A stretch of DNA of 25,860 bases from Bimuria novae-zelandiae CBS 107.79 (GCA_010015655.1 ML976752.1:208726-234585); one strand, 5' to 3'; positions 1 to 9,860 are shown, counted from the stretch's first letter. Notes: a model not told the origin generated them from the sequence alone. Made by a program: numbers and translations.

Positions 1-20
1 TTGAGTGTAAGAGTTATCAA

Positions 21-49
21 CTATATAGGCGAAGAAGTCGCCTATATAG
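21..49. repeat. Perfect 12-bp inverted repeat (hairpin)
   Basis: Arms at 21-32 and 38-49 are exact reverse complements around a 5-nt loop. The motif sits about 270 bp upstream of the first gene. It may be a protein-binding palindrome or a transposon footprint. Nothing else is recognised between 1 and 320, which otherwise serves as the upstream region of that gene. Confidence 0.7.
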
Positions 50-320
50 GCTAGCGTGCTCCTTCCGTATGCCGGGAAGCACCTGCTTTAACAGTTGTGT
101 GGTGTGGAAGCTTAACATGTTTTCGGGTCGAGCGTGCATCACGTGAATCCGTGCGTCACACGCAACAGACCCGTTACGTAATGAGGAACCTTAGCGTCCC
201 AGAAGAAAACACGGTGTGGGGTATGCAGCCTGATCACAGTCTCGCGCTTGCACTTCATCAAACACTTCTATAACTCCAATTTGCAATCAAAGAAAATACA
301 CTGCCACCTAGTATTTGCCA

Positions 321-1067
321 ATGGTTATGGATCGTGACATTCCAGCGGTTCTTACACACCAGAAAGTTTCGAAGCTTCTAGGAGCCAACAAGTTCAACCC
401 TTTTATTCCCTTCGAGGAGCAACGCCATCCATGGTCAGTTAATAAATCACAGGAACTCGACTGTCCACTGCTTCGAATCTGGGATATGAATTCTGGAAGC
501 CAACCGAATGACGATAATTGCATGCTGTCGAGATCGCCTACTCGGCCTCTGGACACAGAGCAAGCTCGTAGAGACACTCTTGCCGTTCATCTCAATAACG
601 GAATCTGGACACCAACACCATACATATCCTTTTCAAAATCGGCCAGCGCGATTGAGGACCTAGCGAAATTCAGGATTAGCAAGGGACGAGAAGTTCAGAA
701 CCTCACTGTCATTAACCCTGCTGCTCGGTATAGAAACGGCTTGCCAATTCTCGATGTAGCTGCTGAGATGGAACATTATTGCATTCCGGACCCGTATGGT
801 AAAGGAGGCAAATACTACATCAACCACTATGTTTGTCTATGGGAGGTTACTGAGGAAGAGATTGTTGGTCACTACAAATGGGCAGAGCTGGCCAAAACTA
901 CGCACTGGTACAATGAGGTCATAATACCGGCATTCCTTAGATCTGGCGGGGAAAAGAAACTTGAATCTGCCCCCACCCGTGCATCGGCATTCGACATGTC
1001 GACGATGATAGAAAGTCTTCCTAGTAAGTCGTTAATTCATATAGATATGTACGCAGCTAATTATTAA
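321..1067 (+). CDS. DUF7587-like fungal hypothetical protein
   Basis: An uninterrupted frame of 248 residues. The first ATG is at 321; the frame stays open slightly upstream through a TTG, so ATG 321 is chosen. The centre (residues about 50-175) has the layout I associate with fungal DUF7587 proteins: LLRIWD near 50-55, then HLNNG, TPYISFSKS at about 99-107, and a hydrophobic HYVCLWEV strand near 169-176. The Arg ... S-F-S-x-S ... Glu order faintly recalls ADP-ribosyltransferase folds; that is inference only. No signal peptide or membrane segment is visible. It converges on a JmjC fragment on the other strand, with 17 bp between their stops. The frame looks intact, unlike most neighbours. The family assignment is from memory and only moderately secure. 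Confidence 0.6.
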   Translation: MVMDRDIPAVLTHQKVSKLLGANKFNPFIPFEEQRHPWSVNKSQELDCPLLRIWDMNSGSQPNDDNCMLSRSPTRPLDTEQARRDTLAVHLNNGIWTPTPYISFSKSASAIEDLAKFRISKGREVQNLTVINPAARYRNGLPILDVAAEMEHYCIPDPYGKGGKYYINHYVCLWEVTEEEIVGHYKWAELAKTTHWYNEVIIPAFLRSGGEKKLESAPTRASAFDMSTMIESLPSKSLIHIDMYAANY

Positions 1068-1084
1068 AATCGAGAGCACATCTA

Positions 1085-1348
1085 TTAATCCAGATCGGAG
1101 GCAGCAGGCATGTCTGGCACGTCGTTAAACTCGATCTTCACAGATTCGGCAACATTAGGACCTATATTTAGGACTTGATGGTACGTGTTCTGTCTTGTGA
1201 CAATCATCTCACCAGGCAGGCAGTAATCCAGATAGTACATAATACCCCATTCCTCTAGGAGGGCTGGTGAGACGATAGCGTTGTAGCGGCGGATCACCTG
1301 TGAACACGGGACGCGCTCTGGACACATCTTTAAAATTGCTCGGGTCAT
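1085..1348 (-). pseudogene. JmjC-domain C-terminal fragment
   Basis: An 87-residue open frame ending in PGEMIVTRQNTYHQVLNIGP (about residues 45-64) followed by NVAESV. This matches the end of a JmjC dioxygenase core, where the YH histidine (residue 57) is the distal iron ligand and the G-x-N-x-AE-V stretch follows. The preceding ISP-like strand (IVSPALLEEWGI) also fits. The N-terminal half of the fold, with the HxD iron-binding motif, is absent and no upstream exon is evident. It therefore looks like a truncated relic of a histone-demethylase-type or related JmjC protein. It lies directly downstream of an F-box-like relic on the same strand, but in a different frame. Confidence 0.6.
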
Positions 1349-1400
1349 TGAGTCTCGACAACAAAAAAAAAATGGTTTATTAACAGACAGAAGGGGGCTA

Positions 1401-2222
1401 TCAAGTCACCTCTAATACAGAATAAGTGTACCAAAACCTAATTAGCAAGGGTATTTGGGCCGAGCGCGCTCTAGCTACCCGCACCTCTTCATCTTCATTC
1501 ACGTGGAGACACACAGCGCTTTCCAGTGTATATTTCCGCACGTATATCCGTAGTAAAGCCCAGGCAGTCTGCAGTCTTCGGAAACCTTGGTTATAACCAG
1601 AGATTCTCGGTAGCTCTGACGGCCTCAAAACGGCCTCCCCTAGAATCCTGTCCTGAAAGCAAGGAACATAAACCTTAAGGCTTATTAAGATATCGGGTGT
1701 TTCTGCTGAGTACCAGGATCCCCGGCGTTCGATTCGTCTATCAACGATTGGAACTCCAAAGCTCATCAAAAACATTCTTTGTGGCTGTAGCATCTGAAGA
1801 ACCTTGAAACACGTCCTATCGTAAGCTACGCGAGCCGAGTCAGGCGTTTCGTTCACACAGAAATTAACCATCTTATTAACTAAGCCCTGTTCCGCTTGCT
1901 GAACAGGAAACGAGGCAAGAAGGTAAATTTGAAGATCTCTGTCTTGTTAGGCGTATCTTCTCGGGTTCTTTAATCTCTTTTGAAGATAAGGGACGTCGTT
2001 CCCTAGCAGTACAAGCTTCATACCTGCTCGTAATAAATCGTCCACCTCGTCCACGTGATGGAATATATCGCGAATTGGGTTTAGGTAGGTATAACGCTCC
2101 TTTTTATCAAGGATACCACCCAGGCAGAGATCCAGCTTCGCGATATCCCATGCGGAAAGACATTGTAAAATGATTTTTCGAGATTCATACGGAGTAAGAA
2201 TATTTGTAAGAGTTATCGCCAT
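1401..2222 (-). pseudogene. F-box-like gene interrupted by one TAA
   Basis: Two open stretches in the same frame are separated only by a TAA at 1947-1949. Reading through gives a continuous protein of about 270 residues from ATG 2222. The N-terminus, TPYESRKIILQCLSAWDIAKLD, resembles fungal F-box-like leaders in which SxWDxAxLD follows the first helix. Between the stop and the next ATG (1871) the frame is open for 25 codons with protein-like content (QIYLLASFPV). No GT donor was found that would place the TAA in an intron, although the bases just after it (CTAAC...CAG) resemble an intron end. CAA-to-TAA is a CpA transition as in RIP. F-box proteins normally recruit targets to SCF ubiquitin ligases; substrate unknown. 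Translation from 1871 alone would lose the F-box region. Confidence 0.55.
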
Positions 2223-2404
2223 GTTAACAGGTATACTGTAATAGAACACAGGTTTACGCAGCTATTTAGCTAGCAATGTAGTATCAAAGCTTGGTGGCTT
2301 TGGTACCGCTTTGCCTATTTTTAGGCGTCCTCCTATTATTCTAGATTTAGAATTTTGCGGCTTTGTCTTTCTGCGGAATCCTGCGCCCGATTTAAACCTT
2401 GATT

Positions 2405-2437
2405 CTAGATCCGAAGCTTTCCGAGTTTCGGATCTAG
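2405..2437. repeat. 11-bp inverted repeat in AT-rich spacer
   Basis: Arms at 2405-2415 (CTAGATCCGAA) and 2427-2437 are reverse complements with an 11-nt loop. It lies between the F-box-like relic and the MADS-box relic, in otherwise featureless AT-rich sequence. Confidence 0.55.
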
Positions 2438-2480
2438 GATGTAATAGCTGTTTTAAGCTGTAAGAAGAGCACCTTTAATA

Positions 2481-2684
2481 TTATAGCTTTAGGCTTACAA
2501 TGCTAGCAATGTCTGGCCACACTTTATCTGAGCTTCGAAAGGTGTAGTACGAGTCTTGTTCGGGATTGTATATCAGAAGTGCAACATTAAGCTCACATAG
2601 CTTACTAAAGAAGAAAGCCTTCTTCTTTAGCCCATTTCGCCTTTTTCTTCTCTAAGTGTTTCGCTCTTTTGCTGTCCTCTCCAT
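2481..2684 (-). pseudogene. MADS-box (SRF-type) domain relic with one TAG
   Basis: A short frame from ATG 2684 to TAA 2481 has one internal TAG at 2652-2654. After that stop it reads RRKRRNGLKKKAFFFSKLC, then ELNVALLIY and YYTFRSSD near its end. The K/RRNGL-x-KKA-x-E-L-S-x-LC-x-x-x-VALLIY pattern is the signature of the MADS DNA-binding helix and following strand. YTFRSSD..WPDI is a tail I associate with small fungal MADS-like proteins. The N-terminal basic part is short and broken by the stop (CAG-to-TAG would be a CpA transition). At about 67 residues it is a domain-only relic or a very small gene. No intron explains the stop. Confidence 0.6.
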
Positions 2685-2882
2685 AGTTTTTCCGCAGAGC
2701 CTGAATAAGTGTACTGTAGACTATTATATGTTTCGATAACGGTTGAGGGTCCAAATTGGGCACCTAGTCAGCCACGCACTGTCTCTAAATATAGGTTATA
2801 CCTATGTTTAAATATAGCACAGTAAATAATTTATAACTTTGAAGTTGTACAGTATTACTGTATCTTCCAAATACACCGCACT

Positions 2883-4714
2883 ATGCAGCCTTTCAATTAC
2901 TATGTCTGTGCGATTGTAATCATTCTTTTATTTGGCACTGTGTTTGCCTGCGCAGTCCCGCTGTGGAAATCCGTTTGGACCAGCACTAGGCCAACACGCC
3001 GGAAACTATGCTACTGCTACATACCTCATACAAGCATTACCCCATTTTCTCTAGCGCTTGCAATTGTGTTTGTCGCGATTAACGTTGTATTGCTCTTGCT
3101 CAATCGCCCACAAACATCAATAGTGCCACGCCTGATGCAAAATTCGGTGTCTTTATCGATAGCGAACCTGATCCCCACTGTTTTTGGAGGACGAATGAAC
3201 GCCGTCGCCGATCAATGCAATATAGAATTAACTATTATTGCCAGCGTGCATCGTTGGATGGGCAGAATGGTTATTATGCATGTATCAGTGCACTTCTTTC
3301 TTGCTCTTTTAGCCAGGGGAATCGAATCATCCCGAGACATTTCCCTGCTCTTAGTAAGTTTTGATAACCTAACTGGCTGTGCTAATTTGTTGCAGGCCTT
3401 TATAGCGCTGGTGCTCTTGTGTGTAGTCGCAGAATTGCAAAAGGCAACTGGTCGCATGTTCGAACCCCTAATTAAAATACACATTGGGTTTAGCCTTGTT
3501 TTTGTCGCGTCGTTGACGACGTATGCATGGAACAGCTCGCGCGTTATCCTCTTAGTTTTCCTAGGACTTTCAATAGCCTTCTGGTTTCTCAAGATCGGAC
3601 AAACCCTATACCGCACTGTAGTCACGGGAATAATAAAGTTTGACATCAAACGGCCAGAGTACTGTAAGATACCCGTAGTAGATGCACTGCATATCAACAT
3701 CCGCCTGGGGAAGGAACTGCAAATACATCCAGGCCAATACGTTTATCTTAGGGTCTTGGGACTAAAAAGGTGTAAACTTTCTGTCGTTCAAAGCCACCCG
3801 TTGTTCATCTGTTGGTGGAGAGACCATGAAATCGCTATCTTGTTAGAAAGACAGGGAGGGCTAAGCAGGCTACTGGAACCCACAGGGGAGAGCACTAAGT
3901 TGTTTATTGAGGGTCCTTACGGGATAAAGATAGATCTGTCACCATACTCTACGATGCTGTTCTGCGCTACAGGCGTGGGAATTGCTGCCCTACTTCCTTT
4001 CATCTGAGACGTTATTAAAACCCACCACAATCCGGTGCTCTCCACGGATTTTCCAGACGAGAAAAATAATGCGCACGAAGAAAATCAGAAGGCTATAGAC
4101 GAAATGGGTTATCCGCACCGAGTCTTGCGTGTATACTGGGAAGTGGAAAGACAGGGTAAGATGTATTGGTATGTTGCAGTTTATAAAGACTGACAAATCT
4201 AGCCCAACTAGCTTGGGTTACGGATTATATGAATGAGCTTCTGGAAATAGAGCGCTTGGTATGTTTCATCTCCGCATTTTGTGTCCCATTGTAACCAGAT
4301 CAGGATCTTGAATTTCATCTGTTCATCAGAAACGGCGTATCCGATGGTACCGCGACTGGAAAGAGGCTCAAGTATTATGCACGAAGACAAGGCGAGCATT
4401 CAAATTACAGATGGCACCGCGTCTATCAATCACCTGGTGAGCCTGAGAATGAGGATGAAAGTATCGAGGGGATCGTTGCAAAGGCTACCCTCCCGGGATC
4501 GCCCGAAACTCAATGCGTTCGTACGCAACGCAATACTGTGATATGTAGTAAGTATTCACAGTCACCGTCATTTCTTATGTAACTAAATGACGCAGTGTGT
4601 GCAGATGAGCGGACATGTCGCGGAATCCGACGTACGATTTCATTTAAAAACACAGAAGTCGAAGAACTACCATTCCGCCCTGAGCTGCGTGACAGAGACC
4701 TGGGATTATCGTGA
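2883..4714 (+). pseudogene. Ferric-reductase/NOX-like oxidoreductase, five exons, one in-frame TGA
   Basis: Exons inferred: 2883-3353, 3396-4155, 4212-4258, 4304-4547, 4596-4714 (546 residues plus stop). The 42-nt first intron has GTAAGT...CTAAC...CAG; the others are 56, 45 and 48 nt. The product is a multi-pass membrane flavocytochrome moving electrons from NADPH via FAD and haem to ferric iron or oxygen. Visible motifs: haem His123 and His137 (14 apart), His186, the FAD-binding HPGQYVYLR (about 268-276), SHPLF, EGPYG, and the NADPH-site TGVGIAA (about 349-355). At the expected fourth haem ligand, 14 residues after His186, there is Tyr200. A TGA at 4005-4007 falls just after LPFI, where relatives usually have Arg or Lys. 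The frame and all later splice sites remain good, so the loss looks recent. Convergent with the adenylation gene. Confidence 0.75.
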
Positions 4715-4726
4715 ACATGAATTAAG

Positions 4727-6289
4727 TTAAGTAGAGTTCATAGAGCCATCGCGCTTGATCTCTTTATATATACCGTCGCGCAGAGCCGCTTCGTCCACTG
4801 TCCTCGGAAAATCGCAAAATATTATTTCGAGCTCCACCTCCTTCTCTAGATCGTGCATTTGGCCATACTCGAATGCGTCTTCTATTAATGACAGGATATC
4901 CGGTTCGAGTTGTGAGCGTTGCAGCTCGGTCATGTCCGTAGTGGGCTCGATCACCACAACGACCCTAGGGTCTAGAACGTATACCAGTGCCTTACACACG
5001 TTCACGTGCTCGTTTAAGGCATCCTCTATGACCCAGGGTCTTACTAGAATGCCTTGCGCGAGCGAAACCACCTTGTCTGATCGTTCCATCAGACGAAAAT
5101 CCGTCGACGTGGTAGTGTTCCGAATAAAAGTTCCATCCAATCGAGTGTACCCGTTGCATCCCGATGGTCGTATCTCCAGTTTGCACTCGGAGTCACTACT
5201 GAAGATTGTATTACACAGCACGTCCTTTCGGAGACGGAAGAAACGCCAGTCGCGGTTAGGTGAATACGTGAGGCTGCTAATAATTCCGAGTTCGGCGGTC
5301 GAGAAAACGTTGATGAGCTTCACCCCTGCCGCAGCAAGTTGCTGGCCGACCTCATATAGTAGGACATCGGAAGTGTAGGCGACATAATCAAGCTTTCTTA
5401 GGTGACTTGTCCCACCAGGAACCTTTGTGGCGTGTTCCAAGATGCGGGGAGAAGTAATAAGTGACTTGACTTTAAACTGGCGGAGAATTTGTACCACAGA
5501 ATCCGCACAGGGTATCCAAGACGTAGGTGTTGCGACGAAGGATACTCCGGGCAACGTCAAGGAGAGCATTGGTGCCAACAAGCCACAGCAGTGCTGCAAC
5601 GGAAAGGTAGAGAGCATCATACCGTGCCCAGACGCGGCGCTGTCTGCCAGCGTCATCAGATAGCGGTGGGGTAGTACAAAGAATCGAGGGGGTCCCTCTC
5701 CGTACGTGTGCAAAGCGAACGCTTTGTGAGCCGGCGGGCCATGATGCAGCTTTTCAGTCTTTTCCCGTAATGGCACCAGTAGCTCTTGATACTGAAGGGA
5801 ACACTGGAGCCTGACCTGCATATTCGTACCGAACAGCTCCAATGCTTCTTTGGCCAAGGGCATACATGATTTGGACGCAAGCAGGACGAGAGGCGCCCTG
5901 CTCAGCAGCAGATTTCGTAGCCGGTATGGACTGAGGCGGTTCGACAAAAGGAAGGTCTAGCTCACGTCAGCAGCGTCATGAACCCCTGCACAGTGGCTTA
6001 CTGGAATGCCCAGTCCAATCGCTGCAAACAGATGGACGATCAGACCAACGTCGCTATCCAAGAGCATTGCAACCGAAATATCGGTAGAAAAAGTCGGGAG
6101 ATGACTTTTCAGCCAGATCTGGCAGTTACAGACCATCTGAATCAGCGTCTCATACTTTATGGTAAGACATTGTAGTTTCCCTGCGGATTCTTCAAGTTGG
6201 AGGCAGAACGTGCGGAGAGGAGTAACACGTGCGTTCCGTTCCAAGAGGTCCAGGACTGTGGTAGTAGAGTGCATCGGCAGTGCCTCCAT
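4727..6289 (-). CDS. AMP-binding (NRPS-like adenylation domain) protein, two exons
   Basis: Exon 1 is 6002-6289 and exon 2 is 4727-5956, with a 45-nt intron (GTAAGC ... GCTGACGTGAGCTAG). The apparent TAG at 5957-5959 is the intron's acceptor. The 505-residue product resembles the adenylation part of fungal NRPS-like reductases (ANL superfamily), which activate an acid with ATP. The N-terminal LDLLERNARVTPLRTF start, a LINVFSTAELG segment (about 310-320, equivalent to Y-G-x-T-E) and ERSDKVV (about 387-393) support this. The usual Ser/Thr/Gly-rich P-loop is replaced by HTYGEGPPRFF (about 179-189). The final conserved lysine is absent from FPRTVDEAALR. No thiolation or reductase domain follows. 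It may be an inactive or repurposed enzyme. The intact frame argues it is maintained. Confidence 0.72.
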
Positions 6290-6592
6290 AGTGGATTAAG
6301 GCTGATTTTGGCAAAGGAACAAAACGGTCCATTGCTCCAATTTAAGAAGAGCTGGTACTTGGCACCAACATCGTCGCATTCCTAATGCGCACACTACAAG
6401 CTAGGCGTCCAAACTGACGCACTTGTTTTTGGCGTCCTCATGTCAGACCGTAACGAACGGTGATTTTGATGTTAATACAAGTGGGGCCGTTCCAGAGATA
6501 AAGTTTCGACACTGACCACATAAAATTTATCACTCTACTTCGTCACGATCAGTCACAGCAACAATGTCTTCCACCAGTGGTACTTAGGTACG

Positions 6593-7078
6593 TTGTCTTG
6601 GCATAATTTGCTTCATGCCCTTTCTCATGATGGTGATGTTCAGACTACTCAAATCGTCACATGGTTGTCGAACAATCTTCAACAGATCATGCCGGTACTG
6701 GAACGGCTACGCGTCCATGTCGGCCAACAGGAGTATGAAATCACAACAACGAGAGCCTACAACCAGCAGCTTGCAGGGGTTAATAGAAAACTGGCTGAGC
6801 AGAATTCCGAATTGCTGCAGCAAGTCAATTCGACCGAGTCTACAATTCAGGATGTGCCAGATAAAGAGGAGAAGCTGGAGGACACGAGTGTAGTCGAGGG
6901 CCAGCGGACAATTCTCGAAGACATGCAGGAAGAACTCATATCCCTGCGCAAACGATGCCAACATGTAGAAGGTGTGCTTGAAAGACTGGGATATGTTCGG
7001 GAACAGGAGGGGTGGGTTCAGAAAAGTTTGAGGCGCGGCAGGAAGCGCACTGCACCCGGCTCGAGTGCAGGTCCATAG
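6593..7078 (+). CDS. Small coiled-coil protein, unrecognised
   Basis: The frame is open for 161 codons; no ATG occurs in frame before QQIMPVLER, so the start is unsettled. An ATG at 6564 is in another frame and meets a TAG after seven codons, immediately followed by a donor-like GTACGT; an intron ending at CAG 6643 would then restore the frame. Residues about 40-140 are rich in Leu, Gln and Glu with heptad-like spacing, predicting a long coiled coil. The C-terminus is basic (KSLRRGRKR), possibly a nuclear or nucleic-acid-binding tail. It recalls the coiled-coil ORF at 16873-17388 in size and layout, but homology is not shown. No function is assigned. Confidence 0.45.
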   Translation: MSWHNLLHALSHDGDVQTTQIVTWLSNNLQQIMPVLERLRVHVGQQEYEITTTRAYNQQLAGVNRKLAEQNSELLQQVNSTESTIQDVPDKEEKLEDTSVVEGQRTILEDMQEELISLRKRCQHVEGVLERLGYVREQEGWVQKSLRRGRKRTAPGSSAGP

Positions 7079-7474
7079 ATCGCACGGTAGTTGTTATCGA
7101 ACCTGTTCACCGTGGTTAAAGCATGATTCTTGAGTGGAAGCTTGAGTGGAATTGGCGCTAGTGTGTGATTATCCACAGATGTCTGCCTCGCTTACCGAGG
7201 ATCACCCCGAAACGCCCCCCACGGCGAAACGCCCGACCCGAACACCAAAACAGCCCTACAACTTGTACAGTCGCTAGCGATTGCGGCTTCACCCCATTAC
7301 ACCGGCTGCAATATGTGCTGCTTAGCCTCACCTTCCGTAAATGGGTTAGCGCTGACTGTGGAATGCTAAACAGACAGTTTGACTAGTCAACTATTAACAA
7401 AAAGTGGGCTGGACCCTTGCTGCCACATCGGCCTGAGTTGGTGTTGCTGCCTGTAAGGGTGAAGGCGCAATCGC
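7079..7474. other. Spacer left of the Tc1 element, possibly a broken gene
   Basis: No convincing gene was found. An ATG at about 7180 opens a short Pro/Thr-rich frame (start MSASLTEDHPETPPTAKRPT) that stops at a TAG after about 32 codons. Together with the sequence right of the Tc1 element it may be one locus split by the insertion, but no family is recognisable. Confidence 0.35.
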
Positions 7475-7476
7475 TA

Positions 7477-7513
7477 CAATGGGTGGAAAAAAGTGGACTA
7501 TCGCTCACGTGAA
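7477..7513 (+). repeat. Left TIR of Tc1 element
   Basis: It begins CAATGGGTGGAAAAAAGTGG and matches the reverse complement of the right TIR over all 37 bp. It is preceded by the TA target duplication. Confidence 0.9.
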
Positions 7514-7635
7514 CTGCCAAGGCGCTAGTTATCTTATCAATAAGGGCACCTGGTCCGTGCCTCAGCTCCAAACTAAACACCAGGACTCTATCACCACCTC
7601 GTATATAGCGATTTTTTTCGCCAACAACACCCATT

Positions 7636-9123
7636 ATGCCACCTCAACGCACTAGCGGCCGCCCGAACGACTCTCGCAACCTTACAGAGGCTCAGAAAGG
7701 TGCTATTGTAGCCCTACGCAAGCTCTCGAACACTGAATACGCCTATATCGCTGGCGCGATGGGTTTGAGCATCTCAACACCACAGAAAGTCTTCAAGAAG
7801 GTTGAAAAGGCTTGTGCGGAGGCCTCGCTTGAGCCATCGCTTAACAATTTGCTGGCCACAGTCCATGCTACCCGTATCGGTCCCCCTGGAGCTAAACCCA
7901 AGGTACGCAACGGCAGCAAGCTTAGTGCTCAAATACGCAACGCTATCATACAATTTAGCACTTACGATATTAAAGAATCGACCCGCCACGTCCTCCAAGA
8001 GGTTGGGATTACAGTAAGCCGTCCTACACTAGTCAAAATTGCTCACGAGCACCGCGATCACGACCACACCTACGCTATTGTACGAGGTGTACGCCCAAAG
8101 AAGCCTGAGCTTGACGACGACGATATACGCAACCGAGAGCGTTACGTTGCCTGGATCCTTACCACACACAAGCGCTTTGCTCCTAAGCTTATATTTGTTT
8201 GCTACGACGAAACTAGCAAATCAATTGGAGGCAGGAATCTTCGCGGAGGCAAGCGGTACGTTTAGAGGGCACGTGGCGCTCCAGCCAATAAATACGCCCT
8301 CCCGTATCGCCCACCCTCTTTCAGCCTTATGATCTGCGCTGCTACGTCTACCGATACTACCATTCGCAGTCCAAAACGCCCATGTTTAGTATGGGTGGCA
8401 GAGGAGGAGGAGGATCGCGAGGAGACACTTGAGCGCGTACGCAAAGCTAATAAGAGGGCTCGCAGATTAATCAATAATAAAAGGGCCCGTGCGAACGTTG
8501 CTGGCACCTAAGAGGAGCGCGCTCTCAGTAAGATCAACCGCAATATCCTTTACCGTAACAAGGCTGCTAAGGCTGCTAATCAAGCTGCTGGCAAGAAGGG
8601 AGGAGCCCTCCGGGCCGGTTACAAAAACCCTGTTACTCCTGATAAGTTCTTTAAATACGAGGACTTTGTATACAAAAGTAGGAAGGGCATAAACGGGATC
8701 TGGTACGCTAAACGGGTGCTTAAGGACGTTGTTTTTCCCTACTACAAAGCTATACGCGCCAACAACCCCTGTGCTCAGGTGTTCTTAGTGCAAGATAATG
8801 TCTACCTCCATAGCCTAGGGCTCCGATATTGCGCACCCGAAATCGAAGAGAAGGACATACGCTTCGCTCCGCACTCCCCCAACTCACCCGATCTACACCC
8901 AATTAAGCGCTGTTTTGGCAGGCTTAAGGGTTTCCTAAAGGACTACGAAGTGAAGAGCGCGTCAAAACAAGCCAAAAACAATGCGGTGGCATTCGTACAA
9001 TCTGTTTAGCAGGAAGATAAGACGATGAGGCAATATATGGCTTATCAACTCCATCCTGATCACTTTCGTGATGTGGCTAAAGCTTGTGAAAAAGCTGATT
9101 ATAATAACAACTTTACGGCATAA
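7636..9123 (+). pseudogene. Tc1/mariner transposase with three nonsense codons
   Basis: One frame of about 495 codons runs from ATG 7636 to TAA 9121 with no frameshift. It is interrupted by TAG 8263-8265, TAA 8509-8511 and TAG 9007-9009. The N-terminus has a helix-turn-helix-like region (LTEAQKGAIVALRKL). The first catalytic Asp is in FVCYDET, the second in FLVQDNVYLHS. The third acidic position lies in SPDLHPIKRCF, where the usual PIE is PIK; codon 8905-8907 is AAG, so Glu-to-Lys by one G-to-A change is likely. The stops fit TGG-to-TAG or CAA-to-TAA transitions. The protein would cut and paste the element at its TIRs; this copy should be inactive. Confidence 0.85.
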
Positions 9124-9219
9124 TTTAAATACCTTTACATCTAGTATATTGCTGCTTAAAAGCTACTTTAATGGTATATACACGATGTAGCTGAAATTTT
9201 CGGTGTTCAGCCAAGGAAT

Positions 9220-9256
9220 TTCACGTGAGCGATAGTCCACTTTTTTCCACCCATTG
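9220..9256 (-). repeat. Right TIR of Tc1 element
   Basis: It is the exact reverse complement of 7477-7513 and is followed by TA at 9257-9258. Confidence 0.9.
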
Positions 9257-9258
9257 TA

Positions 9259-9801
9259 GTGACTGTAGCTGCAAAGGGTGGTCAGAAAAAAAAAGCTTGT
9301 TGTGAAGGCTAGAGATGCTGCGAAAGGTACAGGTGCTACATCGCGACCTCAGCAGCCTCAGTCGCGCAGGGGCCGGAACATCAAGATGCCAAGTAGATTT
9401 TTTGTAGCTAGCATTATTAAGCCTGTTGGCCGCGCGTTACGGCTCGGCGTGCGTTACGTCCAGACCTACGGTAGAGTCTGGCGCGACCGCGGTTGGCGAG
9501 CGCTTCGCTCGCATCCCGTTGTGGTAAGTTTCCCCTCATCGGCCGCCGTACATGCGTCCCCCAGGGCGGTCTCGCCTTCGCTCGCTGTTAAGCGCCTTGC
9601 TTAGACACTAGTGCGGGCAAGCGCTTTACTAGAGCGAAGATAGAAACTCTTAACACAGTAAAAAAATTTATAGCAACGATACATATATGTAGGGAGTGAG
9701 CTAATACATATCGCTGCCCTCTCTTGGCAAAAAGTTACGTCGGTTGCGCGCAGTGTTCGCCATGAGCTGATGTCGGCCGGTCCAGGAATGAACGCGGACA
9801 C
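9259..9801. other. Spacer between Tc1 and pogo elements, with basic-rich ORF remnant
   Basis: The region holds an open stretch at 9278-9604 (+) lacking an ATG start. It encodes an Arg/Lys-rich peptide with RRGRNIKMPSRFF, a pattern reminiscent of transposable-element polyprotein tails, but I cannot assign it. A GC-rich hairpin lies at 9496-9512 (7-bp arms GCGAGCG/CGCTCGC, 3-nt loop). The composition is more GC-rich than the neighbouring elements. No supported gene. Confidence 0.4.
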
Positions 9802-9803
9802 TA

Positions 9804-9860
9804 ACGTAATCCACCAGTGAGCTGCGTACACCAGTGAGCTGCGCACCCCACCAAAACGCG
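9804..9860 (+). repeat. Left TIR of pogo-type element
   Basis: It starts ACGTAATCCACCAGTGAGCT and contains two copies of a 17-bp unit. It pairs with 11581-11636 with a single-base indel in an A run. Confidence 0.85.

Larger units (their letters stand above)
7477..9256 (+). mobile_element. Tc1/mariner element with perfect TIRs
   Basis: The element is 1,780 bp and is bounded by 37-bp inverted repeats identical at both ends (7477-7513 and 9220-9256). TA duplications lie outside at 7475-7476 and 9257-9258, as expected for Tc1/mariner insertion. The single transposase frame inside has three nonsense codons and a changed catalytic residue, so this copy is not autonomous. Perfect TIRs suggest recent insertion or mobilisation in trans. 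Confidence 0.9.

Noticed and set aside
21..49. Hairpin as a bacterial-type terminator
   Set aside because: The window is fungal, the hairpin lacks a following U tract and is upstream of the gene; called only an inverted repeat.
3212..3700. 162-codon minus-strand ORF
   Set aside because: Antisense shadow of the ferric-reductase coding exons; no independent support.
5957..5959. TAG apparently splitting the AMP-binding gene
   Set aside because: It is the 3' end of a 45-nt intron with GTAAGC donor and CTGAC branch point; splicing gives a continuous family-like join (IP-TFLLSNRLSP).
9278..9604. 108-codon Arg-rich ORF as a real gene
   Set aside because: No ATG start, biased composition, upstream stops and position between two transposons; kept only as spacer content.
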